The notes: generated by a model from the sequence alone, not told the origin. 64,000 nt of DNA from Sphaerulina vaccinii (GCA_022570795.1 JAKUDP010000025.1:821001-885000), one strand, 5' to 3'; positions 53,069 to 63,702 are shown, numbered from the stretch's first letter. Made by a program: numbers and translations.

Positions 53069-53682
53069 ATGGCCGCCCCAGCAGAAGTCAATGTCAAGAA
53101 CATTGCCGGATCTTACGATCTGAACAAGAACATTTCCGACAGCACCGGTGCCATGCTCAAGATGCAAAACATTGGCTTCATCGTTCGCCAAGCTGCCAAC
53201 TACAGTGCCATCCAGGTCAACCTTTCTCAGTACGATGATGCCGAGGGACTCCACGTCGACCAGGAGCAGATCTCCACTGGGAACGTCAAGCAACTCGAGC
53301 CCAGAATCCTCGATGGCAAGACTCGCGAGCGTGACATCCAGTACTGGGGCAAGGTCAGCGGATGGAACAAGTAAGTTCAAATCAGTCCCATTCGCCATTC
53401 TCGAGTCTATACTAACATTGCTTCAGGTACGTCAAGCTTGCCGAAGTCACCCAGGATGCATACTTAACTGAGGGCTGGGACCAGGAGTGCAAGGACGGCG
53501 AAGTCATTCTCTCTTACACTGAAAGTGCTGCCAATGGCTGGACTGCTGTCCAGGTTTGGGGTTTCGCTACTATTGATGGCGTTCGTCGCCATGTGCGTCG
53601 CATTTACTCCAAGAAGGGTAAGGAGGAGCACCGCATTCGTCTTGTGTATGATTACAAGGGCCCAGCCCCAGCTGCATCTTAG
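53069..53682 (+). CDS. Small lipocalin-like fungal protein
   Basis: Predicted 185-residue protein: exons 53069-53370 and 53427-53682, intron GTAAGT...ACTAAC...TTCAG (56 bp). No signal peptide is visible, so it is probably cytosolic. The sequence has the alternating pattern of a beta-barrel: VKNIAGSYDLNKNISDSTGA, MLKMQNIGFIVRQAAN, AIQVNLSQYDD, then YVKLAEVTQDAYLTEGWDQE, GWTAVQVWGFATIDGVRRHV and RLVYDYKG near the end. I recognise this as a widespread, uncharacterised ascomycete family often described as lipocalin-like. The W-x-x-x-Q-x-W-G-F segment is its hallmark. The ligand is unknown. The well-formed leader and strong splice sites suggest robust expression. A 147-codon antisense frame across exon 1 is a shadow. 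Confidence 0.85.
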
Positions 53683-54475
53683 ATGATAAGCTACGAAGGA
53701 ATGATTTACGAATCAGAGAAGCCAGAGGGATTGGCAGGAAATGTGAACAGGCAATCTAGATGAATTGAACTAGATGTATATAACAGAATCTACAAACGCG
53801 AGCGCAGCGAGCACAACATACCATCGCTCCTCTTATCGTATGAAACTGACTCGTCCACCCATCGTTCATCGTTCCAAGGATTCATTGGTCCCAAAATCCA
53901 ACCACGCTAAACAATGTCCCTGAGATCCGTGACACAAGGCACGTTACACCAGCTGATCTCATTGGTGGTGAGATGCCGGGAACTAACGGAATGTCACAGA
54001 ATTTGGAGGTGCCGACATATTCTAGCAAAACCAACCACAGATAGGGCACTAAACACGGCAGATATATACAGTAACCGTGAAGCACGAGCACGACACCATG
54101 GGTTTGGTAGGAAAGTGTAACACATGCCACGAGGCTTTCAATCTTGGAACCATTCGAGTGATTTTCCTCTCTAACGACTTGCAACTGGCCTACAACTTAC
54201 TGGACTGGCAGCGATCTGAGGTCAATGGTCAACATCGAGACCAATTTATCAAGACGCGCAGAGGGCATAGTTTGAAGAGATCGCGAAGCCACCATGTTGT
54301 GGCACGCGTGTACCGAGATCTCGAACGTTGGGATCTGCTGTGCTTGTGCCTATCAAGCCACGATCTTGAGATCATAGCCGCTGTGCTTCCGGAATGAATG
54401 TATAGAAGTGTAGTTCAATATGGACAACAACGCATCAGACCTGGTTTTGGACTACATATGTGATCTCGAATGCGC
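53683..54475. other. Intergenic, nothing convincing seen
   Basis: 0.8 kb between the lipocalin-like gene and the repeat array. A 106-codon plus-strand frame (54077-54397) has no family resemblance and is treated as chance. The repeat array begins at its right edge. Confidence 0.4.
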
Positions 54476-55620
54476 GATTATCAATAGTCGTACATGGCCG
54501 AGTGGTAGAGCCAGTGAGTCGTCAGCATAGCTAATGCATGCTAAGGAACAGGCAGCTACGTTGCACGAGATCGAAAGTGGCCTGGAAGTGGCGTTACTGA
54601 CCTCGCCGCAGGTGCGATTGTTTTTGTTGCTTAGATTGCACATCTTCCCTCTCCTTCGTAGTCGCGCATCATTGACATGGAGATACATAATCAATAAAGA
54701 TTGCTTGCACCTCAATAGTCGTCCTTGGCCGAGTGGTAGACTCGTAAGTCATCAGCATAGCTGATGCTCTCTACGAGGTTGCGCAACTTCTAACACAGGT
54801 CCGATGTGGTAGGTGGTAATGGCGCATTCCACAGCACGAGGCTCTTTGCGTGCGATTGTTTCGCTCTTCTTTTGCACTTTCGTCTTGTCTTTCCATGTGT
54901 GTAGACATCTTGGCTTGAACACTTGTATATGATATCGACTGCTTGATTCTCAACAGTCATACTTGGTCTAGTGGCATAATCAGCAATTCGTCGGCATAGC
55001 TGATGCTTGACAATCCATAGGCGGTCTTCAGGCACGGAGGTCGAGATCTTCTCGTCCTCGTCTGACTCGTCGTTGTCCCGAGCCATCGATGCGATTTGTT
55101 TTGCACTCTCTTTTGCGCTTTGCGATCTAATGTATCGAGACACTAGATTGTAACATACACATGCGTCTTGCTCTGCTTGCTCCTCAACAATCGTCGTAGC
55201 TGGTCGAGTGGCTAGACAGTAAGTCGTCGGCATAGCTGATGCTTGTTAAGGCTTGGAAACAATGAGTTCAAGATCATCCTTGGAGTACTTCTCTCAACCA
55301 ATTCCTCTATCCTATGCCTCGCATTGCGCGCGATTCTTTTGCTGCTCTTTCGGGCTTCACGCTTTTGTATGCGTCAAGTCGTTCCAAGATGGAGGCGCTC
55401 ACTTCTCGGGTTCCGAAGCTGGCATGGACAGTAAGCCATTTCGAACCTTTCTCAAGCAGTTAGAGCATCATCGTCCCTCTGCGTACTGGCTCTGATCACT
55501 TGACGATATGGAGACATTATAGCATGTCGTCAAGCAACGCATTGCTGTCCGGGGTGTCTCGGACACGGCCTTGGTCATATCAAAGAGTTGCCGGGTATGG
55601 CTGATGCCAAAGCACATGCC
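54476..55620. repeat. Diverged tandem array, about 235-bp unit, with tRNA box-A-like and hairpin cores
   Basis: Four clear units start near 54482, 54713, 54951 and 55185 (spacings 231, 238, 234), each opening with CAA(T/C)A(G/A)TC. Each has a TGG(C/T)C-AGTGG box-A-like string at 54495, 54726, 54964 and 55201. Within about 25 bases follows a conserved core such as GTCGTCGGCATAGCTGATGC, which can fold as ATCAGC-ATA-GCTGAT in unit 2. The second half of each unit is T-rich, with GCGATT(G/T)(T)TTT and CTTTTGC strings. Fragments near 55418 and 55571 look like further decayed units. No unit folds as a complete tRNA. It could be an RNA gene family, a tRNA-derived element or a minisatellite. Confidence 0.7.
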
Positions 55621-55914
55621 CATGGTATAGAGTGAGCACATGGAGCTCTTCTCGATATGGGATGTATCTCTGGAAGGTGCTGGAATCTATGTCGTGCTTG
55701 CAGAGTCGTATCTGAGGTCGAGAACTGGGCGATTTCAAAGCCTCGTACACGCCTCCGAACTCGCTGTCTACCAAGTGGGTTCTTTGTTGTCCAACTACAT
55801 TTTCCAAAACAACACCGACATTCTCCCACCTCTCGCTCGCTGAATCAACGTCCCTTTGAGTTAGTCTACGGCAAGCGAAGACACCCAACGATTGCTCATG
55901 CGAGGCTGACGTAG

Positions 55915-56142
55915 CTCCATCAAGGCCACTGTATCGCATCGTCCCACTATCAGACTCGACTTGCTACTTCTACCAACGCACATACGAAGGTCTTCAAAGT
56001 GTCGTTCTTCTCAGCATTTCGCCGCGCAGGCTTTCGCCCCCTCAGATCCAGCGTCGCCCTTCCTACCATCGTCGCCGGAGCACTCTACAAGCCTAATCCA
56101 TCTCCCGTATCGACCTCACCTATTCTTACTCAAACCGCAAAG
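55915..56142 (+). other. In-frame, ATG-less N-terminal extension of thioredoxin reductase
   Basis: 76 codons, in frame with thioredoxin reductase, open from the TAG at 55912-55914 to the annotated ATG and containing no ATG. The last 48 codons read as a mitochondrial presequence (SFFSAFRRAGFRPLRSSVAL, then Pro/Ser-rich). GTG at 55999 (A at -3) or ACG at 55984 are possible near-cognate starts; a spliced upstream exon is an alternative. Confidence 0.45.
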
Positions 56143-57265
56143 ATGCACTCCAAGGTCGTCATTATCGGCTCAGGCCCTGCAGGCCATACTGCAGCCATCT
56201 ATGCCGCCCGCGCAGATCTCAAGCCTGTGCTGTATGAGGGTTTCCTCGCGCTCGGCATTGCTGCAGGAGGACAACTCACGACCACAGACGAGGTTGAGAA
56301 CTTTCCGGGGTTCAAGATGATCAAGGGTACGACGCTCATGGACAACATGCGAGCTCAGAGTGAAGAGTGCGGAACAGAGATTGTCAGCCAGACTGTAGGA
56401 AAGGTGGACTTCAGCTCCAGACCGTTCAAGTTCTGGTTACACCCTATGGGAGATGAGGAGACACTCGAGCCAGAGACACACACTGCGGACAGCATCATCA
56501 TTGCGACTGGAGCCAAGGCTAGGAGATTGGATCTCCCAGGCGAGGAGAAGTTCTGGGGCAATGGCGTTTCAGCATGTGCAGTCTGTGATGGCTCGCTTCC
56601 AATCTTCCGCGAGAAGCCATTAGTCGTGATTGGAGGTGGTGACAGCGCTGTGGAGGAGGCTCTCTATCTCACAAAGAAGGCCAGCAAAGTCACTGTTCTT
56701 GTACGAAGAGACGAGCTGCGCGCCAGCAAGGCCAACGCCAGGAGACTGAAGGAGCACCCAAAGGTAGAGATCAGGTGGAACTCAGCAGGCGTGGAGATCA
56801 AGGGAGACGATGGGCCTAGAGGACTCATGAAGAGCATGGTTATCAAGAACAACAAGACTGGCGAGCAAGAAGAAATCCCAGCGAATGGACTTTTCTATGC
56901 TGTTGGTCACGACCCGGCTACACATCTGTTCAAGGGACAATTGAAGATGGATGAGGATGGATATCTTCTTACAACACCTGGCACGACAGAGACGAATGTT
57001 CCTGGTGTGTTCGCTGCAGGTGATGTGCAGGATAAGAAGTACAGACAGGCAGTCACATCAGCTGGTGAGTCGCAAGCTGCACCTAATCTTTTAAACACGC
57101 GTATACTGACAATTCAATCTAGGATCTGGCTGCATGGCTGCCCTCGAAGCCGAGAAGTTCCTCGCAGAACACGAACTCGCACAAGACGGTCCAGAAGGCG
57201 ACAATGGCGCAAAGGCACCTACTAATGGCGAGGCACCAGAGTACCGCCAGAACCCACTGTTGTAA
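56143..57265 (+). CDS. TRR1: Thioredoxin reductase (NADPH)
   Basis: Predicted 354-residue low-molecular-weight flavoenzyme that reduces thioredoxin with NADPH. Exons 56143-57064 and 57123-57265 flank a 58-bp intron (GTGAGT...CTGAC...CTAG). The FAD-binding fold has IIGSGPAGHTAAIYAA (GxGPAG, residues 9-14) and GGQLTTTDEVENFPGF. The redox centre is C145-AV-C148 in SACAVCDGSLP. The NADPH fold shows VIGGGDSAVEEALYL and VRRDELRASK. The second FAD motif is VFAAGDVQDKKYRQAVTSAGSGCMAALEAE, spliced across the intron. The length and motifs match fungal cytosolic TRR1 with a short disordered C-terminal tail. The ATG at 56143 gives the standard start. The same frame extends upstream with a presequence-like segment lacking ATG, suggesting dual targeting (described separately). 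Identification is secure. Confidence 0.96.
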
Positions 57266-57644
57266 GCGATACATTGACTTAGAAAGAAGTGGACAATGTC
57301 GCTCATATGCATCTGATAGAACTGAGAGGCCAAAGGTCTGAGCATAGCGATATGTCATAGAGATACTATACCCGCATGGTACTGATTGATTAGGATGAGC
57401 ATCTTGCATAGCCTAGGAATAGATCACATCCTTCAGTTTGCCTTCAGCATGACTTTCGTGGAACCAGGCGTCCTGCCATACTGACATACAGCACACGCAT
57501 GCCTCGAACCAAGACCCCACTATTACGTCTTGGCCGATCACGGACGAAAGCTAAGGTATACATCTACAACACCACCTTCTCAGACTCTCAGAAACCGAAT
57601 CCTCCTACAATCAACATCATCTCATCAAGATCACCCACTCCGCC
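57266..57644. other. Short intergenic, nothing seen
   Basis: About 380 bases between TRR1 and the VOC gene on the same strand. It must contain the TRR1 terminator and VOC promoter, with an A/C-rich leader just before 57645. Confidence 0.4.
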
Positions 57645-58111
57645 ATGGCCTCCTTCGCAGTGAAATCCATCGACCACGTAGTCCTAACATGCAAGAATAT
57701 CCCTAAGACAATCGATTTCTATACCCAGCGACTAGGCATGAAACATGAAGTCTTCACATCTAAAGGAGTAGAAAGGTAATCATCGCGTCCTATTATTCTT
57801 CCCTATCCTTTATTCGCTGACTCGCTGCTCACAGACACGCCCTTCTCTTCGGCAGCCAAAAACTCAACCTCCATCAAAGTGGAGCAGAATTCGAACCCAA
57901 AGCCGGAAGTGTACAACCTGGAAGTGAAGATTTATGTTTTATAACTTATCACCCAGTAGACGACGTACTTAAGTCTTGGAGAGATGAGGGGGAATTAGAG
58001 ATTCTGGAAGGAGGGAAAGTCGTAGATCGAACTGGAGCAGTAGGGAAATTGAGAAGTGTGTATACGAGGGATCCTGATGGGAATTTGATAGAAGTATCCA
58101 ACTACGTCTGA
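57645..58111 (+). CDS. VOC/glyoxalase-family protein
   Basis: Predicted 135-residue protein in two exons: 57645-57775 and 57835-58111, intron GTAATC...GCTGACTCGC...CACAG (59 bp). The splice makes an Arg codon and joins FTSKGVER to HALLFGSQKLNLHQ. Metal-ligand-type residues of the vicinal-oxygen-chelate fold are present: the N-terminal IDHVVLTCKNIPKTIDFYTQRLGM (His), LNLHQ (His) and RDPDGNLIEVSNYV (Glu). One domain of this length resembles small glyoxalase/bleomycin-resistance/dioxygenase relatives, for example virulence-protein-like fungal VOC members. The substrate is unknown. The ATG sits in a good context (CCGCCATGG). The gene is convergent with ALG12, stops 37 bases apart. Confidence 0.88.
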
Positions 58112-58148
58112 TTCGCTATGTATACTATGTTCTGGTGCCAGCCAAGAT

Positions 58149-59843
58149 CTACGCCGGTGGTATTGGTTCGCGCATGAGAGGAGGTGGTTCCCGCCAGAGG
58201 ATGTATAGAGAAGGTTTCATGCGTATAGCAGGCCACTTGCCGCCTGTGAAGTGCATTCCTAGCTTCGCGATGGCAAGATATCTTTGTTGCAAGCTGTGGC
58301 CAAGGTCGCCGAAAGCTGGTGTGATAGGAAGTAACTCAGCGCCTGACTCTTCAGGGTTGAATGTGATACCAGCGAAACTTGATACTGTAGCGATCCTTTG
58401 CCACGCACCGATGACACGAGCCGGATTCTCTGCGATCGCGTAGTCAAATCTTTGCCAAAACATAGGATCTAACAATTCTGTTTCATTCTCAGTCTTGTCA
58501 TAGATCCAATAAGGACGGATCTGTCCATATCGTGTGACGCCGGTTTGGCAGGCTAGATTGTCCATGTGAACGTGTACGGGTACACGATATTCTGGTTCAA
58601 CTTGGTGAAGTAGCCATAGAGCTTGTCCGCCAGGATAGTTGAGGGACGAGATGTAGAGGAGTCCGAAACTGATTGCGAAAGAGGCCAGTGTGCTGAGCAC
58701 GAGGAGGAAGCTGAAGATCTTGTAGAGACTTGACTTTGCTCTGCGGGTCCAGATCCAGCCTGCTCCACCCGCAGCCACGGCGGTGAAAGCTGGGATGGTG
58801 TACACGATGAACCGCCACTCTTTGTGTGGGAGCAGACTGTATATCGCGATGAAAGCCATTTGTGGAACCAAGATGTCCCTGCTGATATGACTCTGCAACG
58901 AGGTCGGTATGAGCACAAGGTAGCTCATAGGATTAAGGAGCAGTCGAGGTAAAGCATTTAGGAAGTAGAAGTAGGCAGGACTTGTACCCCATTCTGATGA
59001 CTTGCCCAGGATCGTGTTATAGTAGAAGCCAACCCATTCAGGCCAGAGTGGCCATTGTTGCCAGAAGAAGGAGTCGACAGAGACCGTAGCCAACAGCCCG
59101 ATTGTGACGCCAGCTATGCCAGCTGGAATGATCTCCTCGGTCAAGGATACCTTTTGCTGATAGAGCAAGTTTATCGTTTCAGAAGCCAGTAGGATGGCAA
59201 TCTCTGATCGAAAGATCACACCAGCTACCGTGAGCAGGTAAAGAGCCAGTCGTCTCCTTTTCGAGCTGCGAGTTGTCTTCCACGCCACAGCTTTGACCAT
59301 AATTAGACTCCTCAGTGCCAGATTCGTCAATATGAAAGCAAACATGTTCGGTAAGGTCCTCGAGGCGTAGAACATGGCATGAAACTGGCTAGCCTGCAGG
59401 AGGAAATACCATCTACCAGCAGTCTTGCCATATGCTGTGTCCACCGCACCCTTCACAGACCAGAGAGCAGCGGCATTGCCAAGACCCAGAATTGCTCGAA
59501 CAAGTAGCTGAATGCTTTCTTGTGATCCGAAGAAGACTCTTAGTGGACTTGCAATGCCTGCGATGAGTGCGGCTCCTACAAAAGTCCTTGGTACAGAGCC
59601 AGGAAAGGAGACATGATCGTACGTGGCAGCTAGACTTTCTGTGGTGTTGATGAAAGGTATCCCGTGGGCCAGTATATCGTGTGTTGCTTGAATGTTGAAC
59701 GATTCCTCGACTTTCGTGTATGGTGCCGCAAACAAATGCAACAGTATCAGGGATGGAAGCAGCAGGTCTAGTATAGCATCTCCTGTGAAAGTGTCAGCAG
59801 GCTGTACGGACAAGTGAAGAGGCATTTGATACAGACCTATCAT
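58149..59843 (-). CDS. ALG12: Dol-P-Man alpha-1,6-mannosyltransferase ALG12
   Basis: 564-residue polytopic ER enzyme that adds the eighth mannose to the lipid-linked oligosaccharide for N-glycosylation, using dolichol-phosphate-mannose. It is a GT22 family member. The hallmark loop APYTKVEESFNIQATHDIL carries the acidic catalytic region. HVSFPGSVPRTFVGAALIA, ASQFHAMFYASRTLPNMFAF, IFRSEIAILL, VSVDSFFWQQWPLWPEWVGF, HKEWRFIVYTIPA and LYISSLNYPGGQAL are all Alg12 signatures. About 10-12 hydrophobic segments are visible. The start is the Met before IGLYQMPLHL; an upstream Met (59945) adds unlike sequence. A possible in-frame 54-bp intron just after the start (ending CTGAC...TTTCACAG, donor GTCTGT) would give MIGDAILDLLLP, closer to known N-termini. 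Divergent from YOS1, 259 bases between starts. Confidence 0.95.
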   Translation of the reverse strand: MIGLYQMPLHLSVQPADTFTGDAILDLLLPSLILLHLFAAPYTKVEESFNIQATHDILAHGIPFINTTESLAATYDHVSFPGSVPRTFVGAALIAGIASPLRVFFGSQESIQLLVRAILGLGNAAALWSVKGAVDTAYGKTAGRWYFLLQASQFHAMFYASRTLPNMFAFILTNLALRSLIMVKAVAWKTTRSSKRRRLALYLLTVAGVIFRSEIAILLASETINLLYQQKVSLTEEIIPAGIAGVTIGLLATVSVDSFFWQQWPLWPEWVGFYYNTILGKSSEWGTSPAYFYFLNALPRLLLNPMSYLVLIPTSLQSHISRDILVPQMAFIAIYSLLPHKEWRFIVYTIPAFTAVAAGGAGWIWTRRAKSSLYKIFSFLLVLSTLASFAISFGLLYISSLNYPGGQALWLLHQVEPEYRVPVHVHMDNLACQTGVTRYGQIRPYWIYDKTENETELLDPMFWQRFDYAIAENPARVIGAWQRIATVSSFAGITFNPEESGAELLPITPAFGDLGHSLQQRYLAIAKLGMHFTGGKWPAIRMKPSLYILWREPPPLMREPIPPA

Positions 59844-60102
59844 CTTGACACCACTTAGCCGATTGAAGCGCCTATTTCTGCGATCCTGCTGATCAAAGTA
59901 ACCAATTTGTAAAGCCCGCCAGCTGTAGTGATTCGAAAGGGACATTGATGTAGGAAAGTTAGTCCTCTTGGCAAAACGAAGTGAGGCAGCCGCTTGAACT
60001 TCAAGGGACTTGACAACAACACCTCTCTACAAACAGCTGGTCCATACTGCCGTTGAGCACTTCGAACACTCTCTCGCCCGTATACATACTTCCTCAACAA
60101 TC
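59844..60102. promoter_or_regulatory. Compact divergent promoter (ALG12 / YOS1)
   Basis: 259 bases between the start codons of two ER-function genes. Shared regulation, for example by the unfolded protein response, is plausible, but no specific element was identified by eye. Confidence 0.4.
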
Positions 60103-60561
60103 ATGGCGACTCTTCTCTTCAGCTTCGGCGGTCTCTTCCAAGGTACGAACGGAGTCAACGGAGTCAACGGACATCCTCTCCAATTCGTACTATCTTCCGT
60201 TACAGTAGCTAACACATCTCTCGTCTACTAGTATCTGTCCTCCTCATAAATTCCCTAGCAGTCCTCTCAGAAGACCGCTTCCTAGCACGAAGTAAGTCCC
60301 GAGCGTTAGCGAGGCCTCTCCCATCCTCTCCCACCGAGCTTGCGAGCTCCCACCCCCTCTTTGTACGGTTCATTGACATTCACAGTCGGCTGGGGTTCCT
60401 CCCAACAATCCGAACCAGCCTTCGGCAGCGGCGGAATGCAAGATCCAACTTCTCTCTCAGCGAAAATGAGTAATCTCATAAATTCCGTCAGAACGCTAAT
60501 GAGGATACCATTGATTTTCTTGAATGTGATGATCATTATTTGGGCAGTGGCTTTTGGTTGA
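60103..60561 (+). CDS. YOS1: YOS1 (ER-to-Golgi transport; IER3IP1 homolog)
   Basis: 91-residue, three-exon gene: 60103-60142, 60232-60291 and 60386-60561, with introns of 89 and 94 bp (GTACGA...GCTAAC...CTAG; GTAAGT...TTGAC...CACAG). Yos1 is a small membrane protein of the Yip1-Yif1 complex needed for COPII vesicle transport. The assembled product shows the family order. An N-terminal hydrophobic segment (SVLLINSLAVLSEDRFLARI) is followed by GWGSSQQSE, a polar linker, and then NSVRTLMRIPLIFLNVMIII with a short hydrophobic end AVAFG. Human IER3IP1 and yeast Yos1 share the LSEDRFL-(A/R)R-IG and R-(T/S)-L-(M/L)-RIPLI patterns. Length, start and exon frames all agree. The first intron contains a short GGAGTCAAC tandem. 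Identification is secure. Confidence 0.96.
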
Positions 60562-61168
60562 AAGAGGGGTAGTAAGAGGAAATGAGGCATGAGCTACGAT
60601 ATGGAGAGATGATATGAGATACCCAAGCCATACGGCGCGCCGAGACAGAGCAGAGAGGAGTAAGACGCTGCGCGGAGGAGATGGGGTCAAGGCGCGTGCT
60701 ACATGAAGAGGATGAGCGACACCAGAGACTGGCAGATTACGGCCAGGTGTGCTTGCTATGGAAGCGCTGTGCCGCGTACTCATGAGCTGCACTTCACCTC
60801 TGGAGAGTATGGCGCCTCGGAAAATGCCTGAGATCTGAGAAACTCATACGTGTACAGAACACCAGGCGCACAGCTGAAAGTGGAGGAGAGGGTGTCATGA
60901 AGTCCGCTTGCTTGCGCACTCTATATATCCTGCCTTTTACTCCCTTCTTGACTCCCTCCAGCCAAGTCCTCTTCTCATCAAGATAGTATATACATACGTG
61001 CGAGCCTAAAGGTGATCTCCAGCCTGAAGCAGATGCGAATCCAAACAACGCCCTTGCAAATGCCGCGCCGGACGCCCTGACCCATATGCACGTATCTCTC
61101 TTTGTATGCACAAGATTTACAAGAAACCCTCAAGACTCTGCCGACCCGCCCATCCTTCATTGATCGCA
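60562..61168. other. Convergent intergenic region, nothing seen
   Basis: About 600 bases between convergent YOS1 and the deubiquitinase gene. It should hold both 3' ends; no coding or structured signal was recognised. Confidence 0.4.
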
Positions 61169-63702
61169 TCAAGGAAGCAGGCTCGACTTCTTTCGTCCCA
61201 GGCTGAATCGATTCTTCTTCTCCTTCTTCTCATCATTATGAACAGGTTGTACCGGCGGAGGCAATCGCTCGTACAAGTAGTTCTCTCCTGTTACCACTTG
61301 ATGCATCTTATGGTCTCCACAGGGTTCCTCATGACTACCATTCGTCGGCGCATTCTGTGCAGGAGTGCCAGTGCGTGGTATAGCGGCGCCATTCGAAGCA
61401 GCACTTTCCTTCGCAGGTGCAGGCGTGCCAGTACGAGGTATAGTCGCGCCATTCGAGGCAGGCTGCTGCGGTACAGGAGGCGCAGAACCGTTCATCTTAT
61501 CCTTATCCTTCTTCCCGATTCTGAGCGAGACACTACCTCGCGCGAATCTCGAAAAGCCAGATTTCCTCTTCTCGTCTTTGCCATTGACGGCTTCGCCACT
61601 CTCTTGTCCGCGCGATTCGGCTTCTGCGGCTGCTGTGGCTTTCGACTCTTCGAGGGCACGTTTCAGGTTCTCTTCTGTTTGTTTGTAGGCTTCCATTCGT
61701 TTGCGTGAGGCTTCGCGGTATTCTGCTTCCTTTTCCTTGAGGGCGATCTTCTCTGCTGCCTTTCGACCCTTCTCTTCTGCTTTGAGCTCCTTTTTGCTCT
61801 TAGTCGGTAGCACTGGGACTGGAGGGATCCGATCGCCGAGCAAGGCATGTTCGAAGTTTGGTGTGGTGCTTGCGTGGCGTAGAGGTGCCATTTGCGCGTA
61901 TGGGGGCTCTTCCGCGATCGGCGTTTGGACGTTCGTATAAGCATGAACTAGGCCATTGCCGTTCATGGTCTTCGTGGGCGAGGATAGGCTGTCCCTCGAT
62001 TCGTGAGCCTCAGAAACCCGAGATGCTGCTGGTGCAGCTGCTGACTGGCTTTCCATCTCCTGTTCCTTCAGCATCTTCTCCATGGTCGTCTCCTGGTAGA
62101 ACAGAACATATGCGCACGCAAGTTGCTTCGCATCCTGCATGCCTGGCACGGGCTCACCGCCAAAGAATTGCTGCACATACTCTTTGCTGACAGGCTCGAC
62201 CAGCTCGTCGTCAAACAGCAGCCAGCCTCGATCTTCCGTTTTGACAATGCTGACATAGTGGCCATGATACGGTCCTCCACCAATGTGCACCACTACAGAG
62301 TACAGCTCATATAGTCTATCCGGATCTTCGGCGTCGTCCGTGGTAGTGAACAGTCGTAGATAAAATGGATACACCACTCTGTGAAAGAGCTTCTGCAGTC
62401 GCTGCATGTCCTCGGTGTACTTGAAGCGTTTCAAATGCAAAGCCAGGATCCGTGGTAACCGTCTAATCTTCATCCTTTTCTCAGCTTCTTGCAAGCCACC
62501 GCAGTTGTCGCAGTGAAACTTGTTTCGTTCACAAAGCATCTCTTCTTCCGAGAACTTTCGTAAACACGATGTGACAGAACTATGCGCTTCCAGATCCACT
62601 GAAAGGTCCAGGAATGCCTCGTCTCGTTGTGATGTGTTCTCACATGTCAGACATCTTGTTTCAGAGGTCAGTTGACCCTCGAACAGATCATGAACCCAAT
62701 GTGTATCAAGGGTCGGCACCGTCGCTGCTGTGCTTTGTGTCTTCGTCAGAGCCAGATCTTTCGCTTCAGGCGCATTCCCATTCATGTGCGGCGCAGCAGT
62801 AATCTGTGGATGCTGCTTCGCAAACAGCTCCACATTGTCCACCACTTGGTTTAGTAGCAAGTTCAGGAACTCATGCGCGTCTTGGTGCATTGCTGATCTA
62901 AACATTTCATTCTCTTGCCGCAGAATCTCCAAGAACCTGTGCGGGGCGACGACACCTATCCGCGACTGACTCTTGATGACGGCCTCAAACATGTCTCGTA
63001 ATGATGTGAAGAGCGACTCATCCATCTGATAGTCGTTCGCTTTGTCGGCCTGCATATCCAGTACAGGTCCAACTTCGAGAGCCTTCTTCTTGCGGTTGTC
63101 AGGTGAGTTCTTATCTTCATCTGGTTTCACACCTCCTGGTCCAGGTGAGCCAGGCACATTGAGCTTCCGCGCAGGCGAAGTGGGATTCGGATAGGGCGTC
63201 GCCGATGTCGATGTCGTTCGAGGGGATATAGGTCCGCCATTCTGTTGCTGGAATTTGATCTGCTCGAGAAACTCTGGCGAAGGAAAGTTGATGACATTTT
63301 CCCGGAAGGGCTTGGAGTAATATAGGCACTGCACTATCGAATTGCAATAGCATGTCGAGCCATACTATGACCTGTCAGTAGTTATAGTCGAACCATATCT
63401 TCTAGCCACTCACATTCTCCATGCCCCAGTACTTGTCACTGCCATCTTCGCGCACAGGTACTCCAGTAATGTCGGCTAAATGTTTCTCTAGAGGCGTAGG
63501 AACAGGCGCATTAGGGTCTTTCTTCGCTGGTGTCGAGCTCGCAGTCTTGCTGGCATCCGTCTGCAAACACGCACTGTCAGTCTCAAATCATATGTCTGTT
63601 TCTCCATACCAATCACAGCCACGACTTCATCACGGCTTCCTGCGGATATTTTGGACGCTGACATACCGTACTGCCACTCTTGAACTTGCCAAAGAACGAC
63701 AT
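61169..63702 (-). CDS. creB: Ubiquitin-specific protease, CreB / Ubp9-13 / USP12-46 type
   Basis: Predicted 792-residue deubiquitinase: exons 63702-63667, 63560-63414 and 63364-61169; introns 63666-63561 (106 bp) and 63413-63365 (49 bp), both phase 0. The start is MSFFGKFKSGST. Catalytic Cys66 lies in MENYGSTCYCNSIVQCLYY. The Cys box has S where most family members have N (GNTC). The QDAHEFLNLLLNQVV box and zinc-ribbon cysteines (CLTC...CDNCGG) follow. The His box is VVHIGGGPYHGHYVSIVK with FDDELVEPV. A charged coiled-coil (KAAEKIALKEKEAEYREASR) and tandem NGA-IPRTGTPAP repeats follow. In Aspergillus this type (CreB) is involved in carbon catabolite repression and transporter turnover. The CreB assignment over other USP12/46-type proteins is inferred from overall layout, including the long coiled-coil C-terminus. 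Confidence 0.92.

Noticed and set aside
52955..53398. 147-codon minus-strand frame over the lipocalin-like gene, Leu/Val-rich
   Set aside because: Antisense shadow of exon 1; it crosses the intron and has no independent start context or homolog.
54480..55260. Array units as four genuine tRNA genes
   Set aside because: Box-A-like strings are present, but acceptor stems, T-arms and proper anticodon loops cannot be drawn in any unit.
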